From NCBI GenBank assembly GCA_035462025.1, contig DATHUR010000130.1, positions 1 through 64,000 on the forward strand: 64,000 nucleotides of DNA, read 5' to 3'. The notes below the pieces were generated by a model that was not told the DNA's origin, made no database searches, and saw nothing but the letters and a program-made list of their open reading frames with translations. The DNA is from Egicoccus sp035462025 (GTDB taxonomy: Bacteria; Actinomycetota; Nitriliruptoria; Nitriliruptorales; Nitriliruptoraceae). The position numbers and the translations under genes are program-made. Positions within the stretch are counted from its first letter, which is position 1; each line of letters opens with the position of its first letter. Below are positions 16,278-24,449 of this stretch, piece after piece.

Positions 16278-16300
16278 ACGCTACTCGGCGACGCGGACAG
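16278..16300 (-). promoter_or_regulatory. Possible damage-type promoter of the YcaQ-like glycosylase
   Basis: On the minus strand, CTGTCCGCG (16300-16292), exactly 8 nt, then TAGCGT (16283-16278). The TGTC core, 8-nt gap and TAnnnT box match the layout of the RecA-NDp class of promoters known from mycobacteria (PafBC-controlled). The -10 ends 10 nt before the ATG, so the transcript would be nearly leaderless. It is weaker than the two closely matching copies at 24420 and 55354 because only TGTC is shared in the upstream part. Confidence 0.4.
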
Positions 16301-16306
16301 CGTCGG

Positions 16307-17737
<1,431 letters not shown>

Positions 17738-17768
17738 CGGACGAGCCTCGGGAGACGGGCCCGGCAAC

Positions 17769-18899
17769 CTACTGGTCGGGCATGAGTGCGGCGAGTTCGG
17801 TCGAGGGTGGCAGGTCGAGGTCGACCAGGCGGCGGACCGCGCGCTCCGCCGGAGCCAGGCCATCGACCGCGCCGTCGCGGTCGTCCCACACCTCGTCGAA
17901 GTGGCCGTACCGGTAGGCCTTCGGCACCCGCGGGTCGAGGTAGCTGGCCCGGCACACCGCCCGGGTGTTGCCGAGGCGCTCGGCGGCGGCGTCGATCGCG
18001 GCCAGGATGTTCGCGTCGGCCTCGCGCTGATCGGCCGGCGGACCGAGGTCGCGCAGCGTCTGCGCCGCGACGACCGTGCCGCCCCAGGTGCGGAAGTCCT
18101 TGGCGGTCAGGTCGTCCCCCGCGACCTCGCGCAGGTAGGCGTTGACGTCACCCGAGTCGACCTGGTGCCAGGTCTCGTCGTCGTCCTGCCAGGCGAACAG
18201 GCGCTGGCCGGGGATCTCCTCGCAGCGCAGCAACTGGCGGGCCAGACGCGGGTGGCGCAACTCGAGGTCCTGCTCCTGGCCGCTCTTGCCCGGGAACGAG
18301 AAGTGGACCCGGGTGCCGTGGACGTCGACGTGTTCGCATTCCAGGGTGGTCAGCCCGATCGCGCCGCCGTCCTCGTCCGGCTCGCGGCTGCCGATCCGGA
18401 TCATGGTCTCGTCGAGCAGCGCGACCACCAGGGCCAGGACCCGCTCGCGCGACAGCATGCGGGCCCGCAGGTCGCGGTCGACCGCCTCGCGGATGGTGGG
18501 CAGGGCATCGGCGAACGCGCCCATGCGGTGGAACTTGGTCGCGTCGCGGACGGCGCGCCACCGCGGGTGGTAGCGGTACTGCTTGCGGCCGGCGTCGTCG
18601 ACACCCGTTGCCTGCACGTGCCCGGCCGGATCCTCGCAGATCCACACGTCGGTCCACGCCGGCGGGATCGCGAGCGCCTTCATCCGCTCGCGCTCGGCGC
18701 CCTCGACCAGGCGGCCGTCGGCACGGACGTACGAGAAGCCACGACCTCGGCGGACCCGACGCACCCCGGGTTCGTCGTCGCCGACGTACACCAGTCCCGC
18801 GGCCTCGGCGTGGGCCTGCGGTGGGGCGTCCGCCGGCAGAGCGGCGACCACCGGCAGGATGCCGGTGACGGTCGGGTCGTCGTCGGTGTCGGTGGTCAC
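17769..18899 (-). CDS. DNA topoisomerase IB (poxvirus type)
   Basis: A 376-residue type IB topoisomerase that relaxes supercoils through a 3'-phosphotyrosine. Family motifs: RGFSYVRADG, LAIPPAWTDVWIC, GRKQYRYHPRWRAVRD, MIRIGSREPDEDGGAIGLTT with a catalytic Arg, LTAKDFRTWGGTV with Lys/Arg, and the nucleophile Tyr320 in CRASYLDPRV. The GTG start at 18899 precedes TTDTDDDPTVTGIL and is the most upstream start before non-coding sequence. It is divergent from the small gene at 19065, with about 165 bp of shared upstream region in which I see no clear operator. Confidence 0.92.
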   Translation of the reverse strand: MTTDTDDDPTVTGILPVVAALPADAPPQAHAEAAGLVYVGDDEPGVRRVRRGRGFSYVRADGRLVEGAERERMKALAIPPAWTDVWICEDPAGHVQATGVDDAGRKQYRYHPRWRAVRDATKFHRMGAFADALPTIREAVDRDLRARMLSRERVLALVVALLDETMIRIGSREPDEDGGAIGLTTLECEHVDVHGTRVHFSFPGKSGQEQDLELRHPRLARQLLRCEEIPGQRLFAWQDDDETWHQVDSGDVNAYLREVAGDDLTAKDFRTWGGTVVAAQTLRDLGPPADQREADANILAAIDAAAERLGNTRAVCRASYLDPRVPKAYRYGHFDEVWDDRDGAVDGLAPAERAVRRLVDLDLPPSTELAALMPDQ

Positions 18900-19064
18900 G
18901 AGGTGTGGATACCGACGCGCGGACCAGCCCGCCGTCGCACGGGCAGGTCCGCCGGTGGTGGCCGTCGCCCGCCGCGTGCGTTCCGGCGCCCGAAGGTCCG
19001 GGCCGGCGTGCGACGTTCCCGGCGCGTCGCCCGTCATACTGCGCCCCCGACATGGAGGTGGGGA

Positions 19065-19313
19065 ATGACCGACCGCGGGCTGCCGGGCGGTATCGAACAG
19101 GGCGGCCACGTGCGCGTCGTCACGCTCGACCAGGCCGCCGTCGAGGCGCGTGACCTGCTCGACGACTTCGAGACGCGCTACGGCCTGCCCTCGGTCGAAC
19201 GCGCCCGCGCCTTCACCGACGCGGACGGCGAGTTGCAGCGCACCGGCGACTACTTGCTGTGGAGCGCGACGTTCGAGCGCTGGCGGGAACTGACGGGCCG
19301 GACCACCGGCTGA
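19065..19313 (+). CDS. Small hypothetical protein (82 aa)
   Basis: A short acidic protein, MTDRGLPGGIEQGG followed by VVTLDQAAVEARDLLDDFET and RTGDYLLWSATFERWRELTG. It has no hydrophobic segment or recognised domain. A good ribosome-binding site (GGAGGTGGGG at 19054-19063) precedes its ATG, and third-position GC is high, so it is very likely real. It is divergent from topoisomerase IB and is followed by a 176-bp gap before cysO. Confidence 0.65.
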   Translation: MTDRGLPGGIEQGGHVRVVTLDQAAVEARDLLDDFETRYGLPSVERARAFTDADGELQRTGDYLLWSATFERWRELTGRTTG

Positions 19314-19489
19314 CGGCCCCGGCCCGTCCCGGCATGGGAAGGATCGCCGGACCGGAGGCGTTGCCCCGCAACGAAGACCGGCTGCCGTCCCGCCCACGGA
19401 TAGGCTGCCGTCTCCACGCCCGGCCCGAACGCGCGACCCCGCGCCGGCGGCCGCAGCCCCCGTTCCCGACCGCTTCGAGGTACATCGCC

Positions 19490-19768
19490 ATGCCCGTCGT
19501 CCGCATCCCCACCGTGCTGCGCAAGCACACCGACAACCAGGCCAAGGTCGAGGCCGGCGGTGACACGGTCCGCGAGGTGTTCGGCAACCTGACCGGCGCG
19601 CACCCGGGCCTGCAGGACCAACTGTTCGACGACGGCGAGGTCCGCGGGTTCATCAACGTCTACGTCGACGACGAGGACATCCGCTACGTCGACGGCCTCG
19701 ACACCAAGGTGGACGAGGACACCGAGATCGCGATCATGCCGGCGGTCGCCGGTGGCTCTGGCGCCTGA
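19490..19768 (+). CDS. cysO: CysO-like sulfur carrier protein (MoaD/ThiS family)
   Basis: A 92-residue ubiquitin-fold sulfur carrier. It closely follows Mycobacterium CysO: VRIPTVLRKHTDNQAKVEAG, GDTVREVFGNL, FINVYVDDEDIRYVDGLDT and the end IAIMPAVAGGSGA. The functional C-terminus in this family is Gly-Gly; here three residues (SGA) follow it, so processing would be needed before thiocarboxylation. A JAMM peptidase able to do this is encoded at 11566. The ATG at 19490 starts the first strand; a GAGG lies 9 nt before it. It is followed by cysM after 3 nt. Role: sulfur donation for cysteine synthesis (established for the family). Confidence 0.9.
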   Translation: MPVVRIPTVLRKHTDNQAKVEAGGDTVREVFGNLTGAHPGLQDQLFDDGEVRGFINVYVDDEDIRYVDGLDTKVDEDTEIAIMPAVAGGSGA

Positions 19769-19771
19769 CGC

Positions 19772-20710
19772 TTGCGCTACGACGACGTCACGCAGGCCAT
19801 CGGCAACACACCGCTGGTCGGCCTGCCGCGCCTGTCACCCGACGGCTATCGGATCTACCTCAAGCTCGAGGGCCACAACCCGACCGGGTCGGTCAAGGAC
19901 CGCGTCGCCAAGTACCTGATCGAGCAGGCCGAGCGTGACGGCAGCCTGCAGCCCGGTCAGCGCGTCATGGAGCCGACCTCGGGCAACACCGGCATCGCCC
20001 TGGCCGCCATCTGCAAGGTGAAGGGCCATCCGCTGACCTGCGTGATGCCCGAGAACACCTCCGACGAGCGCAAGCAACTGCTGACCATGTTCGGCGTCGA
20101 CCTGGTCTTCTCGCCGGCCACCGAGGGCTCCAACGGGTCGGTCCGCGTGGCCCGCGAGATGGCCGCCGCCGACCCGGACGTGTTCATGCCGTTCCAGTAC
20201 GGCAACCCGGCCAACGCGCTGGCCCACTACGAGACCACCGCGCCCGAGATCCTGGCCGACCTGCCCGAGATCACCGCCTTCGTCGCGGGGCTCGGCACCG
20301 GCGGCACGGTCACCGGCGTGGGCAGGCGCCTCAAGCGCCACGACCCGGCCATCAAGGTGTTCGCCGCCGAGCCCGAGTACGGCGACCTCGTCTACGGCCT
20401 GCGCAACCTCGACGAGGGCTACGTCCCCGAGGTGCTCGACCAGTCGGTGCTCGACAGCCGCATCAAGGTCGACTCGCTCAAGGCGCTGACGTTCACCCGC
20501 CGGCTCGCCGAGGAAGAGGGCATCTTCGCCGGCGTCTCGACCGGTGCCTCGCTCGCGGTGGCCGTGCGGGTCTGCAAGCGGCTCCCCGAGGGCTCGAGCA
20601 TCGTCGCGCTCTCACCCGACGGTGGCTGGAAGTACCTCTCGACCGGGGCGTACGCGCCCGGCGACGTCAACGAGATCGCCACCCGCATCTCCGGCACGCT
20701 CTGGGCGTAG
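19772..20710 (+). CDS. cysM: O-phosphoserine sulfhydrylase CysM
   Basis: A 312-residue PLP enzyme of the cysteine synthase family. The PLP lysine is Lys42 (NPTGSVKDR); the Asn/Thr loop is EPTSGNTGIALA and the phosphate-binding loop is GLGTGGTVTGVG. Arg211 in YGLRNLDEGYVPE corresponds to the Arg that selects O-phosphoserine over O-acetylserine in mycobacterial CysM. It would form a CysO-cysteine adduct using CysO thiocarboxylate. The TTG start lies 3 nt after the cysO stop; the N-terminus RYDDVTQAIGNTPLVGLPRL matches the family. Confidence 0.93.
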   Translation: MRYDDVTQAIGNTPLVGLPRLSPDGYRIYLKLEGHNPTGSVKDRVAKYLIEQAERDGSLQPGQRVMEPTSGNTGIALAAICKVKGHPLTCVMPENTSDERKQLLTMFGVDLVFSPATEGSNGSVRVAREMAAADPDVFMPFQYGNPANALAHYETTAPEILADLPEITAFVAGLGTGGTVTGVGRRLKRHDPAIKVFAAEPEYGDLVYGLRNLDEGYVPEVLDQSVLDSRIKVDSLKALTFTRRLAEEEGIFAGVSTGASLAVAVRVCKRLPEGSSIVALSPDGGWKYLSTGAYAPGDVNEIATRISGTLWA

Positions 20711-20780
20711 CGTCGGCCGAGGGGCGGGGTGCCGTCCCAGCCCGCCGCTACGCTCGCGCCGCCCTGGGAGAGGAGCGGTG

Positions 20781-21536
20781 GTGGGGCTGGAGTTGACCGT
20801 TCTCGGCTGTGCTGGCTCGCATACGGGGCCCGGCCGCGTCTGCTCCGGCTACCTCGTCACCGCCGGCGGGACGCGACTGCTGGTCGACTGTGGCAACGGA
20901 TCGACCGCCAACCTGCAGCGCATGTGCCGCTTCGACGACCTCGACGCCGTGCTGATCACCCACCGGCACGTCGACCACTGCATCGACCTGATCGGGATGT
21001 ACTACGGCCTGCGCTTCCACCGCGAGGGCGCCAAGCGGATCGACCTGTACGCCCCCGACGAGGTCGTCGCGACCCTCAAGGGCCTGCTGTCGACCGACTC
21101 GGCGCTCGGGTTCGACGAGGTCTTCGACGTCCACCGAGTGACCGGCGGCGAGTCGGTCGAGGTGGGTCCCATGCATCTCACCTTCGCCGACTCGGTCCAT
21201 CCGGTGCCGACCGTGTCGGTCGCCATCGAGCACGCCGGACGACGCCTGGTGTACTCGTCGGACTCGGCCGGCGGGCCGGCGCTGGTCGACCTCGCCCGCG
21301 GCGCCGACCTGTTCCTCTGCGAAGCGACCTGGCAGGGGGACGCGGCCGACTACCCGGCCGGCATGCACCTGACCGCCCGCGGCGCCGCCGACGTCGCCCG
21401 CGAGGCGGGCGTCGAACGGCTGCTGCTGACCCACGTGCTCGGCTCGCTCGACCCGGCGCGGTCGGTGACCGAGGCGTCCGAGTGGTTCGACGGATCGGTC
21501 GAGGCGGCCGCGGACTTGAGCCGCTGGGCGCTCTGA
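20781..21536 (+). CDS. Metallo-beta-lactamase fold hydrolase (RNase Z-like)
   Basis: A 251-residue MBL-fold protein with the strand ELTVLGCAGS, the metal motif THRHVDHCID (HxHxDH), further ligands in ADSVHPVPTVSV and VYSSDSAG, and a C-terminal LLLTHVLGSLDPARSVTEA. This arrangement matches small actinobacterial relatives of RNase Z and cyclic-phosphodiesterases; the third motif carries Asp. A GTG at 20781 is preferred since AGGAG lies 5 nt upstream; the adjacent GTG at 20778 is an alternative. It lies 70 nt after cysM on the same strand and may be part of that transcript. Substrate unknown. Confidence 0.82.
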   Translation: MGLELTVLGCAGSHTGPGRVCSGYLVTAGGTRLLVDCGNGSTANLQRMCRFDDLDAVLITHRHVDHCIDLIGMYYGLRFHREGAKRIDLYAPDEVVATLKGLLSTDSALGFDEVFDVHRVTGGESVEVGPMHLTFADSVHPVPTVSVAIEHAGRRLVYSSDSAGGPALVDLARGADLFLCEATWQGDAADYPAGMHLTARGAADVAREAGVERLLLTHVLGSLDPARSVTEASEWFDGSVEAAADLSRWAL

Positions 21537-21634
21537 CCGTCACACGAGCGCAGACGCTTCCCTGGGGCGAACCGCACCCGTACCGTTCCCGACGACGGCG
21601 CCTTGCGGAGGGTGTCGCGAAGGGACAACCACAC

Positions 21635-22543
21635 ATGAAGCGCGTCATGCTGCTCGCACTGGCGACACTCCTGGTCGTCGCCGGGGCCGTGCCGGCCTCG
21701 GCCGTGACCCAGGGCACACCGGACGACGGTGCCCACCCCATGGTCGGTCAGTTGTTCTTCCACGTGCCGGACGATCCCGACCCGAGGTTCACCACGCCCG
21801 GCGCCTGGTACTCGTGCACCGGCACGTTGATCGCCGAGACGGTCGTGCTGACCGCGGGCCACTGCACGTACGGCATCGGACTCGACGGCGAGTCGACCCT
21901 GCCGGCCGGCAGCGGCGGCACCGACGTCTGGATCACGTTCGAGGAGTACCCCAACCTCGATGACCTCCTCGCGCCGAGCCTCTCGTTCGACGGCGACAAC
22001 CAGGCCAGGTACGAAACCTGGTCCAGTGCACTCGACGACGACCCGACCTGGATCGGCGGGACGGCGACACCGCACCCCGACTACGACCCGGCCAGCTTCG
22101 TCATGGCCGACGTCGGCATCGTGGTGCTCGACGCACCCGTCCTGCTCGACGAATACGGCCGGCTCCCCGAGGCCGGCTACCTCGACGGCGTACTCGCCAG
22201 CAAGACCCATGACAAGTTGTTCACACCGGTCGGCTACGGCGTGCAGTCCATGGTGCCCGTCTACGACCCGGGCGGTACCCGACAGTGGTCGACCTCGAAG
22301 CTGATCGACCTTCGCGGCACGCACGGCATCCCCGCCGGTGTCGCCGCGAAGTTCACCAACAACCTGGGCAAGAAGCACACCGGTGGGGCCTGCGGCGGCG
22401 ACTCCGGCGGTCCGCTGTTCGAGCAGGGCTCGTTCCTGATCGGCGCGATCACGTCGTACGGGATCAGCCCCTGCATCGGCAACGACGGCGCCTACCGGAT
22501 CGACAAGCCGCTCGACCTCGCCTGGATCGACAGCTTCCTCTGA
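21635..22543 (+). CDS. Secreted trypsin-like (S1) serine protease
   Basis: A 302-residue exported protease. The signal peptide is residues 1-23 (core LLALATLLVVAGAVPASA). Triad: His76 (LTAGHCTY), Asp159 (VMADVGIVVLD) and Ser257 (CGGDSGGPLF). Cysteine pairs around the His (C61-C77) and the Ser (C253-C280) fit S1 disulfides. Unlike trypsinogens there is no long propeptide: the mature part begins near VTQGTPDDGAHPMVGQL. AAGGGA precedes the ATG by about 10 nt. It is monocistronic, with the hairpin at 22561-22584 behind it. Probably a secreted degradative enzyme. Confidence 0.9.
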   Translation: MKRVMLLALATLLVVAGAVPASAVTQGTPDDGAHPMVGQLFFHVPDDPDPRFTTPGAWYSCTGTLIAETVVLTAGHCTYGIGLDGESTLPAGSGGTDVWITFEEYPNLDDLLAPSLSFDGDNQARYETWSSALDDDPTWIGGTATPHPDYDPASFVMADVGIVVLDAPVLLDEYGRLPEAGYLDGVLASKTHDKLFTPVGYGVQSMVPVYDPGGTRQWSTSKLIDLRGTHGIPAGVAAKFTNNLGKKHTGGACGGDSGGPLFEQGSFLIGAITSYGISPCIGNDGAYRIDKPLDLAWIDSFL

Positions 22544-22560
22544 TCGAACGTTCCGACGCC

Positions 22561-22584
22561 GACGGCCGCCTGAGGGCGGCCGTC
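22561..22584 (+). terminator. Hairpin terminator after the secreted trypsin gene
   Basis: GACGGCCGCC, a TGAG loop and GGCGGCCGTC form a perfect 10-bp stem starting 18 nt after the protease stop and ending 50 nt before rph. There is no U-tract, as is common in this GC range. It should separate the protease transcript from rph-rdgB. Confidence 0.75.
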
Positions 22585-22634
22585 CGCCGTACGCGGCCAG
22601 TAGCGTTGCGGCTCCGCCAGCCCAGGAGCCTTCG

Positions 22635-23348
22635 TTGACCGACACCACCCGACCGGACGGACGCCGCGCCGACCAGCTACGCCCCGTCTCGATCGAACTC
22701 GGGGTGCAGCGCAACCCTGCCGGCTCGGCCGCCGTCACCTTCGGCGGCACCCGGGTGCTGTGCGCCGCCTCGGTCGAGGAGGGTGCGCCCCGCTTCCGCG
22801 AGCGGCGCGGCTGGGTCACCGCCGAGTACGCGATGCTGCCCGGCTCGACCTCCGACCGGGCCCGCCGCGAACGCAACGGCCCCGGCGGCCGCTCGAAGGA
22901 GATCGAGCGTCTGATCGGCCGGTCCCTGCGCAGCGTCGTCGACCTCGATGGCCTGCCCGACGTGACCGTCACCGTCGACTGCGACGTCCTCGAGGCCGAC
23001 GGAGGCACCCGCACCGCCGCGATCACCGGTGGCTGGGTCGCCTTGGCCCAGGCCCTGCGGGCCAAGGGCTGGGAGCGCCACCTCACCGGCCAGGTCGCCG
23101 CCATCTCGGTCGGCATCGTCGACGGCCGGCCCGTGCTCGACCTGCCCTACGTCGAGGACGTGCGCGCCGAGGTCGACATGAACGTCGTGGCCACGGCCGA
23201 CAGCCGCCTGGTCGAGGTGCAGGGCACCGCCGAGGGGGCACCGTTCGACCGGGCCCAGCTCGACCGGCTCATCGACCTCGCCGTGGCCGGCTGCGAGGAA
23301 CTGTTCGTCCTCCAGCGGGCCACCCTCGACGCCGGAACCGACGCGTGA
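22635..23348 (+). CDS. rph: Ribonuclease PH
   Basis: A 237-residue phosphate-dependent 3'-5' exoribonuclease that trims tRNA 3' ends. Hallmarks: RRADQLRPVSIELGVQRNPA, the substrate-binding GWVTAEYAMLPGST, KEIERLIGRSLRSVVDL, VDCDVLEADGGTRTAAITGG, VDLPYVED-type segment with aspartates (LDLPYVEDVRAEVDMNVV) and EGAPFDRAQLDRL. The length is standard. The TTG start at 22635 follows the AGGAG at 22624-22628. Its stop overlaps the start of rdgB by 4 nt, the classic rph-rdgB order. Confidence 0.96.
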   Translation: MTDTTRPDGRRADQLRPVSIELGVQRNPAGSAAVTFGGTRVLCAASVEEGAPRFRERRGWVTAEYAMLPGSTSDRARRERNGPGGRSKEIERLIGRSLRSVVDLDGLPDVTVTVDCDVLEADGGTRTAAITGGWVALAQALRAKGWERHLTGQVAAISVGIVDGRPVLDLPYVEDVRAEVDMNVVATADSRLVEVQGTAEGAPFDRAQLDRLIDLAVAGCEELFVLQRATLDAGTDA

Positions 23349-23947
23349 GCATCCGTCTCGTCGCTGCGACCGCCAACGTCAAGAAGCTGGCCGAGATCCA
23401 GGCCATGCTCGACCACCTCGACGTCGATGTGGTCCCCATGACCGAACTCGGGGTCGCCAGCCCCGTCGAGGACGGCGACACGTTCGAGGCCAACGCACTG
23501 ATCAAGGCCCGCGCGTGTCACGCCGCGACCGGGTTGCCGTCGGTCGCGGACGATTCGGGGCTCGAGGTCGACGCGCTCGACGGCGCGCCGGGGGTGTACT
23601 CGGCCCGCTATGCGGGCGAGGACGCCGACGACGCGGCGAACAACACCAAGCTGATCGGCGCGCTCGCGGGCGTGCCCGACGAGCGACGCACGGCCCGGTT
23701 CGTGTCGGCCGTCGCGTTCGTGACGGCCGACGGTGACGAGCACGTCGTGCGGGGGACCATGGAGGGTCGCATCGTCGACCAGCCGGCCGGTGAGCACGGC
23801 TTCGGCTACGACCCGCACTTCGTCAGCGAGGCGGCCGGTGACGGCCGGACGAACGCGCAGCTGTCGCCGGACGAGAAGAATGCGCTCAGTCACCGCGGCG
23901 CCGCATTCGACGCGATCCTGCCGGTCATCGAGGCCACGTTCCGCTGA
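23345..23947 (+). CDS. rdgB: Non-canonical purine NTP pyrophosphatase (ITP/XTP)
   Basis: A 200-residue enzyme hydrolysing ITP, dITP and XTP to monophosphates, keeping deaminated purines out of nucleic acids. Motifs: the N-terminal VAATANVKKLAEIQAML (usually TxNxxK), DTFEANALIKARA, VADDSGLEVDALDGAPGVYS with the metal site, GFGYDPHF and LSHRGAAFDAI. The GTG start overlaps the rph stop by 4 nt (GTGA), so it is coupled. Functionally it complements the uracil-DNA glycosylase of this window in dealing with base deamination. Confidence 0.95.
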   Translation: MSIRLVAATANVKKLAEIQAMLDHLDVDVVPMTELGVASPVEDGDTFEANALIKARACHAATGLPSVADDSGLEVDALDGAPGVYSARYAGEDADDAANNTKLIGALAGVPDERRTARFVSAVAFVTADGDEHVVRGTMEGRIVDQPAGEHGFGYDPHFVSEAAGDGRTNAQLSPDEKNALSHRGAAFDAILPVIEATFR

Positions 23948-24023
23948 TGCGTCGGCGACGAAGCTGACCTCGCGCGCGTCCTGATTGGTCGATCGGCGAC
24001 GTGGCGGGCCGTAGGGTTCCCGC

Positions 24024-24389
24024 ATGACGGGCAACCGGCGCAGATCCAGTCGCAGCGGCAGGGTGAGGGCCGCCCGGCGCCGCAAGCGCCGGATGGATCG
24101 TGTCGAACACGACCTCAGCGACGCGCAGTGGGTCGCACTCAAGGCCGCGTGGGACGGCTGCGCCTACTGCGGCGCGGTCGACGGGGCGCTGCAGCGCGAC
24201 TGTGTGCTCGCGCTGTCGCGTGGCGGTCGGTACACGCTTGCCAACGTGGTGCCGGCGTGCCGCTCGTGCAACGCCAGCAAGTGCAACGCCGAGGTCACGG
24301 GCTGGCTGCGCCGGAAGCGACTCGACGAACGCGCCTTCCTGCTGCGCCAGTTCGAGATCGCGGCTGCGCTCACCGAAACGGTGACCTGA
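24024..24389 (+). CDS. Small HNH endonuclease-like protein
   Basis: A 121-residue protein with a very basic N-terminus (RRRSSRSGRVRAARRRKRR) and an HNH zinc-finger nuclease core: CAYCG, then DCVLALSRGGRYTLANVVPAC and CRSCNASKCN. In the usual HNH pattern a His follows Asp in DHxxP; here it is DCVLALS, so the first His is replaced by Cys and catalysis may be weakened. A TAGGGT -10 lies just upstream of the ATG, suggesting a leaderless mRNA. It lies directly before the DUF222-HNH gene, but that gene has its own promoter. Function unknown. Confidence 0.75.
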   Translation: MTGNRRRSSRSGRVRAARRRKRRMDRVEHDLSDAQWVALKAAWDGCAYCGAVDGALQRDCVLALSRGGRYTLANVVPACRSCNASKCNAEVTGWLRRKRLDERAFLLRQFEIAAALTETVT

Positions 24390-24419
24390 GTCCACAGGGA
24401 TCGTGATGCGGTCCGAGCC

Positions 24420-24442
24420 GTGTCACACCCCGGTCCTACGGT
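24420..24442 (+). promoter_or_regulatory. Damage-type promoter of the DUF222-HNH gene
   Basis: GTGTCACAC (24420-24428), 8 nt, TACGGT (24437-24442). The layout and the TGTCA core match the mycobacterial RecA-NDp class (TTGTCRGTG, 8 nt, TAnnnT), controlled by PafBC. The nine upstream bases and the -10 are identical to those at 55354-55376 before rmuC. The -10 ends 7 nt before the ATG at 24450, so the mRNA would be leaderless. Confidence 0.55.
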
Positions 24443-24449
24443 TCGACCC

